Shown here piece by piece: positions 1 through 9,050 of a DNA stretch of 64,000 nt. The translations under genes and the position numbers were made by a program. A model generated the notes under the pieces. That model worked only from the letters and a program-made list of their open reading frames with translations. It had not been told where the DNA came from and did not search any database. The stretch comes from an uncultured Alphaproteobacteria bacterium (GTDB lineage Bacteria > Pseudomonadota > Alphaproteobacteria > CAAHEQ01 > UBA3637), in assembly GCA_944392125.1 (NCBI GenBank), contig CALXVP010000007.1, positions 1 through 64,000 on the forward strand. Reading direction: 5' to 3'. Position 1 is the stretch's first letter. The number at the start of each line of letters is the position of its first letter.

Positions 1-2
1 TA

Positions 3-38
3 GTTACAGTCCCCTTCTAAAATCGGGGCTTTCTTAAT
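3..38 (-). CRISPR. Probable leader-proximal CRISPR repeat (array continues left of window)
   Basis: A 36-nt unit, the usual length of a CRISPR repeat, lies just downstream of cas6. It contains an imperfect hairpin with CCCC at 11-14 and GGGG at 25-28, flanked by AG and CT. Read on the minus strand, in the direction of the cas genes, its last eight bases are ACTGTAAC, which resembles the 8-nt 5' tags of type III crRNAs that start with A and end in AAC. Only one copy is inside the window, so the repeat cannot be proved by recurrence. Bases 1-2 would belong to the first spacer. The call rests on length, hairpin, tag-like end and position. Confidence 0.5.
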
Positions 39-140
39 AGATACACGATAATAATTTGTTTTGCAAGATAAATTTGCTGTTTTACCTTAAAAAAAATGAC
101 TTTATTCACACTTTTTAACAACTCTTTTTTGCATTTTTTT
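39..140 (-). promoter_or_regulatory. Putative CRISPR leader
   Basis: About 100 bp of AT-rich, T-tract-containing DNA separates the cas6 stop codon from the presumed first repeat. Its position between cas genes and array, and its composition, fit a CRISPR leader transcribed leftward. I see no clear -35/-10 pair, so transcription may also read through from cas6. Confidence 0.35.
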
Positions 141-1064
141 TCACTTTTTGACCGTGAGTACATATTTTCCAAGCCCCATAACCGTGCTCTTCCCAATATG
201 CACCATGCTTCCCGCCATTAAAAGCGGTATAATGCTTCTCATCTCTCCGATGAGCTCAAATGTCCCGATAATTCCGCCTAGAGAGATATGCTGTTTCTGC
301 CTGCCCGACCACCGTGTCCAATCTTGCCAGTGTAGGTTCTTTTTTGCCATTGTCAGTTCTTTCGCTTCTGCCAGTATGCGGGCTTTCTCGCCCCAAAAGG
401 GCGGTAAATCGGTATGAGATGTATATAATAATTCTAATCGCCTCACTAAACCGGATACGAAATCCCCTGCCGTGATTTCCGCCGGTGTTATCGGATGCTT
501 CTCTCTTTGAATCCGTAACGGCGTTTGAATTTGTATTTCTACCGCCTTTATCCCCTCGGGAATTTCTATCGGATACAGATTCTCCGCGTTATCTAATTGC
601 GAATCGTCTCCGCCGTAAAGGTAAATATCTCTCTCGGGATGATGTTGCACAATTTGAACTAACTCCGCGCGTGATTTCGTTCGCCCCATTCCGCCTTGCA
701 TCCCTTTGACCCATGCCAGTATAATAAACGAGAGTTGCTTGATTTCTCTTCCGAAAAGAATTTGCCGAAATGAAAAACATTCCCCCTTTTTTATCAACCG
801 CTTTCCAAACGGCAACGGCTCAATCACATAGGGATTCACATATCTGTTTTTGAGGCCGGCTTTGGATTCAAATATCACGGCATACGGACATGTTGTTATC
901 AACCGACACCCGCCACAGTTTTCTTGCCTTGCCAAACAACAAATTCGCCGTAACGATGAACCGAATACTCCCCGCAATGCCGAACCGGTATAATTCGGGA
1001 GTATCATATCATCTTGCGCCCGAAAAGTATATTCCAATAAAATAAGCGGTAATTCTATTTTCAT
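141..1064 (-). CDS. cas6: CRISPR pre-crRNA processing endoribonuclease Cas6
   Basis: RAMP-fold endoribonuclease expected to cut the pre-crRNA within repeats and so supply the 8-nt-tagged crRNAs used by the Csm complex. The 307-residue product shows the family pattern YTGSALRGVFG near residue 25, then a four-Cys cluster (CC, CGGC and CPY before IFES) and a C-terminal glycine-rich segment ending near MGLGKYVL. A longer reading frame exists, but ATG at 1064-1062 forms an ATGA overlap with the csm5 stop and gives the expected N-terminus (MKIELPLI). It is the last gene of the csm operon and faces the presumed leader and array. I cannot identify the catalytic His with confidence. Confidence 0.88.
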   Translation of the reverse strand: MKIELPLILLEYTFRAQDDMILPNYTGSALRGVFGSSLRRICCLARQENCGGCRLITTCPYAVIFESKAGLKNRYVNPYVIEPLPFGKRLIKKGECFSFRQILFGREIKQLSFIILAWVKGMQGGMGRTKSRAELVQIVQHHPERDIYLYGGDDSQLDNAENLYPIEIPEGIKAVEIQIQTPLRIQREKHPITPAEITAGDFVSGLVRRLELLYTSHTDLPPFWGEKARILAEAKELTMAKKNLHWQDWTRWSGRQKQHISLGGIIGTFELIGEMRSIIPLLMAGSMVHIGKSTVMGLGKYVLTVKK

Positions 1065-2338
1065 TTGCTTTGATTTTCTTCTTTGATTTCTATGATTGCC
1101 CAGCCGAACGGTTGTATCAGACCATCCTCTTTGGCTAACCAAACGGTGCTTGGTGTTGTTTTAGGAAAAAGGGGTTTTGTGCGGTTATTTTTATCCTTAT
1201 TCTTATTCGGAAAACGCCGAAATCCCTCTATGGTTACGCAATCTCCGCCGGAATGTTTCCCAATGCGAATGAGTGCCCGATGAGAGCCCTCCGCTTTAAA
1301 CATTTGCCGATAACGCAGAGATTCTTCATCTGTTTTCACATATTCGGTTTCTTTTTGATACTCATTTTGATAAAAGGTATTGCACGAATCAATCACCGTT
1401 TTTGCATCAATACGAGGCGCCATATTATTGATGTTGTATCCGAATCGGGTCTGGGATTCTTCGGTAACAATCAGCGTTCCCTTAAAGACGGCACCTTGCG
1501 GAATCACTTCCGCAATGGTTCGTAATCCGCTTGCTATGCCACTTCTTTTGCTTTGGTTGATTTGATAGACAATATGCGTTGTGATTTGTTCATCGCTTAC
1601 GGCATCGGAAATTTTTAAATTTTTAAACGGATCGTTGGGAATATTTGTATAGTTCAAAATCGCTTGTTGCAATGGGGCATCGTTTTTCCCCGCGTTATAA
1701 TCGGTTTGCCCGCCGATTTGCCGATTCATCGCTCTATTCGCATTTGCTCTATAACAATTTAAAACGGCCGTGCGCATGGCGCCTTTGATACTGCTCCCCG
1801 GAATAATCGGATTTTGCGTTAACATATCACAAATTTGTTCATCAATGTTAAACAATGTGCCGGTTTCTAACTGATTATATTTTGCCGATAATTCTTTTGA
1901 AACAATCGCTTTCTTAAAGCCATATTGCGCTAATTGCTGTTTATGTTGAATAAAAAATTTACGAATTTCGGACCATGAGTTTTGTTGCGATAAACGATAG
2001 AGCGTTTGTTGCTCAACGGGGCTGAGTGCTTTTTTGATGTGGTGCGGTTTGAATGTATATAAATAGCCGTTTTGAACTGCTACATTTTCAACGCCCCGAT
2101 TATTTGAATTTTCTTGATTCCCCTCACTTTCATAAGGCTCACCGCAAATACTGCATTCGCCGTTTATGATTTTCCCGCCACATTCCGGACACCGCAAGAC
2201 GGTTGTTTGCGGGCATGCCGAGGTTGTTTGTTCTTGCGTTACAATCACGCTGTTCGTCGGCTCGTAAGAATTGCCCGTGCCGATATGTATCGGACTAAGT
2301 GTTGTGATTTGATAGTGATAGTGTTTGACTTGCTTCAT
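1061..2338 (-). CDS. csm5: Type III-A CRISPR RAMP protein Csm5, with zinc-ribbon insertion
   Basis: Csm5 caps the crRNA 3' side of the Csm effector and helps crRNA maturation. The 425-residue product starts with the Csm5-like segment TTLSPIHIGTGNSYEP and carries the RAMP motif IIPGSSIKGAMRTA in its first half. Between the N-terminal strand and the segment GYLYTFKP there is an insertion of roughly 50 residues holding a CPEC...CSIC pair (about residues 50-65), which looks like a small zinc ribbon. I do not know this as a standard Csm5 feature. ATG at 2338-2336 overlaps the csm4 stop as ATGA, so translation is probably coupled; ten extra upstream codons in frame lie inside csm4 and are rejected. 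Confidence 0.87.
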   Translation of the reverse strand: MKQVKHYHYQITTLSPIHIGTGNSYEPTNSVIVTQEQTTSACPQTTVLRCPECGGKIINGECSICGEPYESEGNQENSNNRGVENVAVQNGYLYTFKPHHIKKALSPVEQQTLYRLSQQNSWSEIRKFFIQHKQQLAQYGFKKAIVSKELSAKYNQLETGTLFNIDEQICDMLTQNPIIPGSSIKGAMRTAVLNCYRANANRAMNRQIGGQTDYNAGKNDAPLQQAILNYTNIPNDPFKNLKISDAVSDEQITTHIVYQINQSKRSGIASGLRTIAEVIPQGAVFKGTLIVTEESQTRFGYNINNMAPRIDAKTVIDSCNTFYQNEYQKETEYVKTDEESLRYRQMFKAEGSHRALIRIGKHSGGDCVTIEGFRRFPNKNKDKNNRTKPLFPKTTPSTVWLAKEDGLIQPFGWAIIEIKEENQSK

Positions 2339-3267
2339 TTTTCCTCTTCCCGTGCAATCGGTTCCCATGTCAGCGGAACGATGGGCGCGTAGCCTTGGCA
2401 GACAACTTTTTTATCTCGCGATATATTTCCCAATCCGCACCCCATAAAGTCTTTTTTGCTTTCGTTAAAATAAAATACGGCCCCCGTATCTGCCATTAAA
2501 ACGGGATTTTTAAAAGGCAATACGCCATCGGGTGAGGCACTTTGTTTGCCGAAACGCGTGAAAAGTTTATAATAGCTTTCGGATGCCTTGATGTTTTCTT
2601 GATAAGGAACAGACGGCGCTAATGTCATATAATAATGTGTCGGCTCGGTTGCAAACGAAACCGGGCGTTTCCCATCAACTTCAAACTTGCCGAGTCCGCG
2701 CGTGGCAGAACGGCCGATTCCTTCGTTTCCGATGTTTTTAAGCATCTGCTCAATTTCTTCCGCACTGATACGCGTTTCATCATAGACCATATATACATTT
2801 AACGGCATTTGATAATGTATCACTTTTTGCGCATACGGTGCATAGATTCTGCCATCTGATCTATCTCCGTCTACCGTTCCCGTTTGCGGGTTTACGGCAT
2901 TATGAATACGCGTATCCATTTTTTGGAAAGCGATACCCGTTAAACAGATATGCCATTTTTGAACGGGCTTCGTTATATCATCTATCCGAATCCATTGCTT
3001 TTGTTTGAATTGTTTTCGTTCGCCGGAGGACGGAATAATGCCGAAACATTCCGTCGGCAAGGTAGCCCGCGGGAGGTATCCGTGCGGAAATAAATCCGAT
3101 ACCACTAAAAACGGATGACCGGTTTTATAATTTGCCAATAAGCGTTCCAGATGTTCCTTCCCGAGTGATTCCGCTATCTGACAGCATATTTTCGCAAACA
3201 GCGTATCGCCCTTAATGGATCCGGAAAAATCCGTTTTCGGTTGCAGTTTAAAACAAATTGTTTTCAT
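2335..3267 (-). CDS. csm4: Type III-A CRISPR RAMP protein Csm4
   Basis: Csm4 is the Cas5-like subunit that binds the crRNA 5' tag and joins Cas10 to the Csm3 backbone. The 310-residue protein begins with KTICFKLQPKTDFSGSIKGD, a typical Csm4 opening, contains FPHGYLPRATLP, and has the glycine-rich RAMP loop GIGRSATRGLGKFEV around residue 190. It starts 11 bp after csm3 ends, with only a weak AAGAAG ribosome-binding site, and its TGA overlaps the csm5 start. Length and motifs fit an intact gene. Confidence 0.88.
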   Translation of the reverse strand: MKTICFKLQPKTDFSGSIKGDTLFAKICCQIAESLGKEHLERLLANYKTGHPFLVVSDLFPHGYLPRATLPTECFGIIPSSGERKQFKQKQWIRIDDITKPVQKWHICLTGIAFQKMDTRIHNAVNPQTGTVDGDRSDGRIYAPYAQKVIHYQMPLNVYMVYDETRISAEEIEQMLKNIGNEGIGRSATRGLGKFEVDGKRPVSFATEPTHYYMTLAPSVPYQENIKASESYYKLFTRFGKQSASPDGVLPFKNPVLMADTGAVFYFNESKKDFMGCGLGNISRDKKVVCQGYAPIVPLTWEPIAREEEK

Positions 3268-3278
3268 CGCGCACTTCT

Positions 3279-3917
3279 TTAAAATAAATTAATTTTCTCA
3301 TACCGTTCCTGAACGGATTGCCCGTCTATGGATAACTCTTTAAATTGAATCTTTCCATACCCACGTGAACCGCTACCGCCCAAACAATCGTTTTCCAACA
3401 GTTTTAAACCCGTCAATATAAAGTTATCATAGTTTTTATCTCCAAACTCTTTGATGGATAATTTAAAATGAAAAACGGAACCGGCAATCACCCGTTCGAT
3501 ATTGCGCGGATGTTGCGCTTTGCCCGTGCGTCTGTCAATCGTGTTTTCCATTTTAACTTCCGTATACGGTAAATCGTTATCACGGATTTCTTTTTTCCAT
3601 TCAGGCGTTAAATAACAATCCCAAAAAGATAACATACCCGCTTTATAGAGGCGATTGCTTGTTGTATCTCCTACCTTTTCGCCGAATAAAACGGAAATTG
3701 TTTCATCATACTCATTTCCTTGATACAGTTCCAATAATGAACGCATTTTCCCTTTGAGCGACGATCCCGGAATATAAGGCTCGCTTTCTTTTCCGATTGT
3801 TTTAATCACGGGAGTATCCGTTCCGCCGATGTGCATACCGCCTTCGCCTCCGCCGATGTGTAATCCCGTTTGACAAATCAATTTCCCTTCCATTAATTTT
3901 ATTTTACTTAATTTCAT
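3279..3917 (-). CDS. csm3: Type III-A CRISPR backbone RAMP nuclease Csm3
   Basis: Csm3 (Cas7 family) forms the helical backbone along the crRNA and cuts target RNA at 6-nt intervals. The 212-residue product carries GLHIGG, then IGGTDTPVIK with Asp34, which aligns with the catalytic Asp (D32/D33) of characterised Csm3 proteins, so target-RNA cleavage should be intact. The motif YIPGSSLKGKMRSLLE follows, and the C-terminal glycine loop LGGSGSRGYGKI is present. The start has an AAGGGAT ribosome-binding site overlapping the csm2 stop region, 4 bp downstream of csm2. Confidence 0.92.
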   Translation of the reverse strand: MKLSKIKLMEGKLICQTGLHIGGGEGGMHIGGTDTPVIKTIGKESEPYIPGSSLKGKMRSLLELYQGNEYDETISVLFGEKVGDTTSNRLYKAGMLSFWDCYLTPEWKKEIRDNDLPYTEVKMENTIDRRTGKAQHPRNIERVIAGSVFHFKLSIKEFGDKNYDNFILTGLKLLENDCLGGSGSRGYGKIQFKELSIDGQSVQERYEKINLF

Positions 3918-3921
3918 CGCG

Positions 3922-4371
3922 TTATCCCTTTTTTAATTCTTTGTAATATCCCATAAATGCTTCTAAAAACAATTTGGCGTGTTTGAGTGTTTTTATATCG
4001 TCCGCTTTAATTCCGTTAATTACCCCCGTCATCATTGTTTGAAAGTTTTTATCAACCGTCTCCCGCCCGACAGCATACGCAACTTTTGATTTAATCATAT
4101 AAATAAATGGCAAGTTTTCTGCATATTTCTCCGGTGTGTCGCTCCGTTCTGCCCACAACAACAGCTCGTTATAAAACCGTCGCAGTTGTGTGCTTTGATT
4201 CATTCTGGCATTGGCTTGTGCGCAGATTTCGGCGTATTTTTGTGCTGTTGTTGAAAATAAGTCAACCGTTATGTTCTTAAAATCAAAAACAGCCGGCGAG
4301 ATGAGTTGGACATTCTTTGGACCCCCTTGTTTTGATTGATCGTTGTTTGGTTTTTTATATGGTTGAAACAT
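3922..4371 (-). CDS. csm2: Type III-A CRISPR small subunit Csm2
   Basis: Csm2 is the helical small subunit that stabilises the target RNA along the Csm filament. The 149-residue product is predicted largely alpha-helical after a hydrophilic, Asn/Gln/Lys-rich N-terminus. It contains the family-like central stretch LRRFYNELLLW and a C-terminal helix with FLEAFMGYYKELKKG. It lies 13 bp after cas10 with AAGGAG nine bases before ATG, and 4 bp before csm3. Sequence conservation is low in this family; the operon position supports the call. Confidence 0.88.
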   Translation of the reverse strand: MFQPYKKPNNDQSKQGGPKNVQLISPAVFDFKNITVDLFSTTAQKYAEICAQANARMNQSTQLRRFYNELLLWAERSDTPEKYAENLPFIYMIKSKVAYAVGRETVDKNFQTMMTGVINGIKADDIKTLKHAKLFLEAFMGYYKELKKG

Positions 4372-4384
4372 TTGCTTTTTCTCC

Positions 4385-6805
4385 TTACTCGTTTCTTAAT
4401 TTATATAAATACATGAAAAGCGGAATTTTATATTTTTCTTTATACGTATCTATTCCTTCTCCGAAAAAAAGTGATAGCGGGCGGGCTTCTTCAATACTTT
4501 CGCAATGGCGAACCGTGCGATATGATAACCATGAGCGCCAAATCGCATCTTCGGGATGTGTTTGGGCGCGCTCCGCTTTTTCGCATAAGTAAATTAAATT
4601 ATAAATATATCCCTTTGATAAGTTATATTCATTTTGTTTCTTGGTAATGTCTTGTTCAATTTCAGTCAGCCGTATAAACATACCAAACGGTATTTCTTGA
4701 TTGAAACAACAAACGCCGTTTTTATTTTCCAGCATTTTCGCTTTTTCCAATTCTTTTTCGGTTAATTCGGCCAATATACGAATCGGCATGGTTGCGTGCG
4801 CCATTACCATTCCGACTGAAAACGTTAATTTGGAACACACATATTTATCAAACCGTTCTTTTAATTCCAATAGATAATTGATTTGTTTATCCCAAGGCGC
4901 AATGAAAAAGAAATCATCTCCGCCGGCAAAAACCGTATAGACCGTATCGTGTTTTTGAAAACAAACCGTCGGCAGTATTGTTGTAAAAAACAAGTTAATT
5001 CGGCGACTGAGCCCGGCATAAGAAGCAAAAGAACAATATTTGATTCGTTCGGCAAACAAAAGCCCTAAATTATCAATATCTCCCTTTAATGCCATCAAGG
5101 CTTTTTTCCCTTCGGCAGATTGCACCAAATCCGAAAAAGAGAGAATGGTTTGCTCCGTATTTTTGGGAACAAATGCATTGATGCTACGTCTGGCATATCC
5201 GTTAAATAAGGTTTGTTTTTCATCAAACGGTAAAGATATATCCCAAACACGGCTATATGTTGATATGTTTAAATGCGGGGGCGTATCCGTTAATTGCACA
5301 AAGTATCCGAAAAAGTTCGTTTTGAGCGCTCCGGCAGGATTTTTACTGATGAGTAAGTATTGATTTTTGGTGAGGGCTTCCCCGATTGCGCGTATATCGG
5401 CGCATATGGTGCATAAATGATCTGTGTTGGTATCGTCGGCAGGGAATCTGCCGTCTGCCGAGCAAACATCTGCGCAGTGATTCACAAAGTTTTCAAATAC
5501 AGCCGGATATTTCCCGGAGCACAAATCCATTTGCGCAAATTTCGCTCTTTCCAAATTGTTATGAAGACGCGTTTGAAATTGTTTGAAAGCGCTTGATTCA
5601 AAATCCGATTTACGCGCTTCTTCCCATGCTAACACGATATTACTCGTTCCGTAAAGTGTGTGATAAAACCAATCTTCAAGCGTGTTTTTGATTTTTTTCA
5701 ATGTGTTTTTTGTTTCATCCGTATTGGTGGCAACAATCATGAAATGTCCGGCAGCATTGATAATTTGAGAAGTGGAGGGTAATCCCAGTTCTTCCAAAAT
5801 ATAAAGAGCCGCACATTCGCACAACAGCGATATAAAAAATGAACGCCCGCGCAATAATTTTGCCGCATCGGCTTGCGTTTGTGCGCCCTGTGCGAAAATA
5901 AAATCCTGAATACCGGATATATCCCCTTGAATAATTAAAAACGGGGTATCGGTTTCCTCTTTCAAGCGTGTGATGATTTCTTGATCCGAACACCCCGTAT
6001 CGTGATAAAATTGCCATAATGCCGTTGCGAGTGCGGCCGTGCTTTTAGAATGATCATATAAAGAAACATCGGCAATCGTTTTATTGATACCGTTTTGCGT
6101 AACAAATGCCGATGCGGACGGTATGGCATGTGTATATGTGAGCCACAACGTATCAAAGTGATCCAACCATTGAGACCAGGATTGTTGACTTTCTTGCGGA
6201 ATGCGCGATAATCCCGTTTTTAACTCATTCCACAAGTGCGCATATTCGGCGCTTGCCTCTGCTTGCGTTCTTATTTTGTTGAGTGTCGGGGAACAGGCTT
6301 CCGGTGAAAGCGATTGAAGCGGATAAACATAGTTGATATCTTGGGGGGTTAAGGTTTCTTTATCCAGCTCGTCAAAGGGAGACACCAGCCGTGATGTGAT
6401 ATAATTATCGCTATCCGGTTGGTGCGTATAATTATCGTATTCTTTCCGTTCAAATGCCGATGATAATCTGTCTGCCACAGTTATAATGGCTTGTAATGCC
6501 GTGTGCGGTGTATGGTGGCTTGAAGCGGCATTGATGATGGAGTCATCAATATTTTTATCGCTTCCGCTTTGAAACGGATATAAATTTTTGCCATTGATAA
6601 TGGGAAAGAAATTTTCCAATTCATCAATGGCAAGGCTTGTATATGCCGCATGCAGATGTGAAAATCCGTAGGCTGTTTGAGGACAATATAATTGCTTATC
6701 CATATCGCTCAGCGAAATGGATTTAGTGCGTTGTAAAAATTTACCGATATCATGAATGAGTGCCGTAAATGCTATGCGTGCGGATGCTTCTAATTTGTTA
6801 TTCAT
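4385..6805 (-). CDS. csm1: Type III-A CRISPR large subunit Cas10/Csm1
   Basis: Cas10 is the signalling and DNA-cutting subunit of the Csm complex. In this 806-residue protein the N-terminal HD nuclease motif is intact (H18-D19 in LIHDIGK, with SSHHTPH near residue 96). The family signature GDISGIQDFIF sits at 294-304. Cys429, Cys444, Cys448, Cys465 and Cys468 form a likely zinc site. The second palm domain has DIDNLG at 576-581 and GGDD at 628-631, so cyclic oligoadenylate synthesis is expected. AAGGTG precedes ATG by four bases. It is the first gene of the operon. No CARF-domain effector that would read the cyclic nucleotide lies to its right; it could lie beyond the left edge. Confidence 0.95.
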   Translation of the reverse strand: MNNKLEASARIAFTALIHDIGKFLQRTKSISLSDMDKQLYCPQTAYGFSHLHAAYTSLAIDELENFFPIINGKNLYPFQSGSDKNIDDSIINAASSHHTPHTALQAIITVADRLSSAFERKEYDNYTHQPDSDNYITSRLVSPFDELDKETLTPQDINYVYPLQSLSPEACSPTLNKIRTQAEASAEYAHLWNELKTGLSRIPQESQQSWSQWLDHFDTLWLTYTHAIPSASAFVTQNGINKTIADVSLYDHSKSTAALATALWQFYHDTGCSDQEIITRLKEETDTPFLIIQGDISGIQDFIFAQGAQTQADAAKLLRGRSFFISLLCECAALYILEELGLPSTSQIINAAGHFMIVATNTDETKNTLKKIKNTLEDWFYHTLYGTSNIVLAWEEARKSDFESSAFKQFQTRLHNNLERAKFAQMDLCSGKYPAVFENFVNHCADVCSADGRFPADDTNTDHLCTICADIRAIGEALTKNQYLLISKNPAGALKTNFFGYFVQLTDTPPHLNISTYSRVWDISLPFDEKQTLFNGYARRSINAFVPKNTEQTILSFSDLVQSAEGKKALMALKGDIDNLGLLFAERIKYCSFASYAGLSRRINLFFTTILPTVCFQKHDTVYTVFAGGDDFFFIAPWDKQINYLLELKERFDKYVCSKLTFSVGMVMAHATMPIRILAELTEKELEKAKMLENKNGVCCFNQEIPFGMFIRLTEIEQDITKKQNEYNLSKGYIYNLIYLCEKAERAQTHPEDAIWRSWLSYRTVRHCESIEEARPLSLFFGEGIDTYKEKYKIPLFMYLYKLRNE

Positions 6806-6932
6806 TGAACACCTTATAATAAAATGACGTTTATAGGATAAGATTAAAGAAAAAAAGTAAAAAAAATATTAATTTTTGAAAAATGAATTTAGATTTTATT
6901 TTTTGCTAAAGTGAAAGTTATTTTTGTAATTG

Positions 6933-6961
6933 TTGATATTTGTTTTAATATATGATACAAT
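6933..6961 (+). promoter_or_regulatory. Sigma-70-type promoter of the EamA-like gene
   Basis: TTGATA at 6933-6938 and TACAAT at 6956-6961 are separated by exactly 17 bp. Transcription would begin near 6968, which excludes the in-frame ATG at 6952 as start codon and supports GTG at 6991. No equally clear promoter is visible for the divergent cas operon in 6806-6932, which is very AT-rich. Confidence 0.6.
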
Positions 6962-6990
6962 ATACTCATTCTTGTGAAAGAGAGGTATAT

Positions 6991-7872
6991 GTGGCAGAAC
7001 AACGGTATTTAGCCGTCGGGGCAACGGTTGCTAATTCTTTTGGCGATGCTGTATTAGATTATAGTGTCAATCATTTTAATTACTACCGCGTGTTATTATT
7101 AAGTGCAACGGTTGCCGGCATTATTCAATTTTTGTTGGGTATTTGGGGATGGGGAATTGAGATAACTTGGGGCTCTGTGCCCCATATTGTGATTCATGCC
7201 ATATTGGTTTTGGGCGGATATTTATGTTTTATTAAAGCATTAGAGCTTATTCCCATCGGCTTAATCGGGTTGATTGAATCCAGCGGGTTATTCTTAACTT
7301 GCATTATTGATGTATGCGTGGGATATGTGGACTTAACGGCAAAATTTGTCGGGTTACTTATTTTGTTTGTGCTTTCCCTTTATATTTTTACGTTGAGTAA
7401 TCAATCCAAGGAAGAAATAGATGTTAAAAAAATAACAATAAAGGGTTTTGGCTGGGCTTTTTCTTCCGTTTTACTTTATTTGTTAGCACCGTATTTAATC
7501 AAATCGGCCAACACAAACGGCGCAAACGAAATTGCTATCAATTTGGGTTATTATGCAATGGCAATCCCTTTTTATGCGGTGATGTTTGTTAAAACAAAAT
7601 CGGAAAATCCCGTTGCGATAACACCGCACCGTTGGTGGCAAAATTTCTACCTGTTGGGTTGCATTATCGGTGGATTTGAAGGCATTTATTATGTATTGGA
7701 AACACTTTGCTTTATTGAAGATGCGCCCACCATTATCAGCGTGATTGCGCAAATGCGTATTTTTTTGGTTTACGGATTATCCGTTCTGTTTAAAATGGAC
7801 GATTTTTCATTCGGCAAAGTGATTGCGCTCTGTTTGGGGCTTGTTTCCGTTGTTGGTATTTATCTCACATAA
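6991..7872 (+). CDS. EamA-like (DMT superfamily) membrane transporter
   Basis: A 293-residue integral membrane protein with about nine to ten hydrophobic helices in two halves, as expected for drug/metabolite transporter (EamA) proteins; the internal segment GYLCFIKALELIPIGLIGLIES is split here as GYLCFIKALE plus LIPIGLIGLIES and is typical of the first EamA half. The substrate cannot be inferred. GTG at 6991 is preceded by GAGAGG with five bases spacing; an ATG at 6952 lies within the promoter's -10 region and is rejected. The gene is divergent from the cas operon and converges with the Cys-His-Asp pair. Confidence 0.7.
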   Translation: MAEQRYLAVGATVANSFGDAVLDYSVNHFNYYRVLLLSATVAGIIQFLLGIWGWGIEITWGSVPHIVIHAILVLGGYLCFIKALELIPIGLIGLIESSGLFLTCIIDVCVGYVDLTAKFVGLLILFVLSLYIFTLSNQSKEEIDVKKITIKGFGWAFSSVLLYLLAPYLIKSANTNGANEIAINLGYYAMAIPFYAVMFVKTKSENPVAITPHRWWQNFYLLGCIIGGFEGIYYVLETLCFIEDAPTIISVIAQMRIFLVYGLSVLFKMDDFSFGKVIALCLGLVSVVGIYLT

Positions 7873-7982
7873 TGATACCGCATCGCATTCGGATGAATAT
7901 AGGGGTATGGGGTATATCACGAATTAGCGTGCAACTAATGCAAATTTATTCCCGAATTTTGCGAAAACGCTGTTTTGCTTAT

Positions 7983-9020
7983 TTAGTTCCGTTCTCGCGA
8001 CTGTTGTCGGACGGCTCTTTGCATTTGAATGGCTTTTGCTTGCGCCATGCGTTCGGCAATATGCTCTTTTGTTAAAGGAATCCTTTGTGGCTCTTTTTCT
8101 GGGGAAAAGGGGTGCGGAACACAAAGCGGTGCGAAATGATTATACGGCCTTTCTCCGAAACGTGTAATTCCTGCACGATAAACGTGCCCGACAACATATT
8201 TAATTTTTGGATCCTCAACATACCATGGTTGCAAAACCAGTTGTGCCCCAGGTTTGATGGGCGATAAGGTGGTTTTTTGATGATTGTTCGGTATTGTGAC
8301 TTGTTCTTTCATAAAGTTAGCATAAAATTCAAACATTTCTTTCGGAGGTAAACACTTGCCTGCCCATAAGTCCAACACGCGCATATTGGGATGGTAAAGG
8401 TTTTGTATGGCAGACAGGGCATCAACAGGTTTGCCGTCCGTGCGAAAAAGCAGAACTCCATGATTTGTAATCTTTTGTATTTCTCCCTTTTTATTTACAA
8501 AATTCATGGCAAATGCATGTGAAGGCACGTTTAGATCGTGAAACACTACATCGGCAACCCGATTCATTTCCCCGCAATACATTAAATTTTTTTCCATACT
8601 GGAGTTGATAATTTTATCCTCTTTACGAATTTCATCAATTACTTTCCTCGTGCGGTTGCTAATCTTTCCAAGGAGTTTCTGCGTAATCTTTGACTTGATT
8701 TTTGGAACTTGATTTAAGAAATAATAAAGCAACAAAAGTTTTGATTTTACTTTATCACCGAAAGAAAAAAACTCTTTGTTTTCTTGAATGATGGTTTCAT
8801 TCACACATTGTTTTAAAAATTTATTTTCATATAAAAATGCACTGAATAAATTATTCACCGAAACTTCCCAAAGCAATGTCGGTTTAAGAACTTTTTTGCG
8901 TTTTCCTTCAAATTCGGCCAAAAAGTGATGACCGATATTCCATTTGCTTTTATCTTTCGGTAAGTCAACGGGTAAGTCTAAAAAAGAAAATAATTTAGCA
9001 AGCGGGGCGTAGTTTTTCAT
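7983..9020 (-). CDS. Uncharacterised protein with Cys-His-Asp triad pattern (paralog B)
   Basis: A 345-residue protein clearly paralogous to the next gene upstream. Shared features: an N-terminal segment with IGHH at 29-32, a YCGE motif with Cys149, NHG with His187, and the very similar block LYHPNMRVLDLW with Asp217. The order Cys-His-Asp with this spacing suggests a papain-like or transglutaminase-like hydrolase fold, but I do not recognise a named family. Residues 60-145 are Lys-rich and diverged from the paralog. No signal peptide or membrane segment is seen. AGGAG precedes ATG. It is the second gene of a two-gene operon, 30 bp after its paralog. Effector, toxin or peptidase roles are all possible. 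Confidence 0.6.
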   Translation of the reverse strand: MKNYAPLAKLFSFLDLPVDLPKDKSKWNIGHHFLAEFEGKRKKVLKPTLLWEVSVNNLFSAFLYENKFLKQCVNETIIQENKEFFSFGDKVKSKLLLLYYFLNQVPKIKSKITQKLLGKISNRTRKVIDEIRKEDKIINSSMEKNLMYCGEMNRVADVVFHDLNVPSHAFAMNFVNKKGEIQKITNHGVLLFRTDGKPVDALSAIQNLYHPNMRVLDLWAGKCLPPKEMFEFYANFMKEQVTIPNNHQKTTLSPIKPGAQLVLQPWYVEDPKIKYVVGHVYRAGITRFGERPYNHFAPLCVPHPFSPEKEPQRIPLTKEHIAERMAQAKAIQMQRAVRQQSRERN

Positions 9021-9050
9021 TTGAATTGTCTCCTGTTATTCTATGGCTGA

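Noticed and set aside
6806-6932. A defined promoter for the cas operon
   Set aside because: Several AT-rich hexamers resemble -10 boxes, but none has a -35 partner at 16-18 bp.
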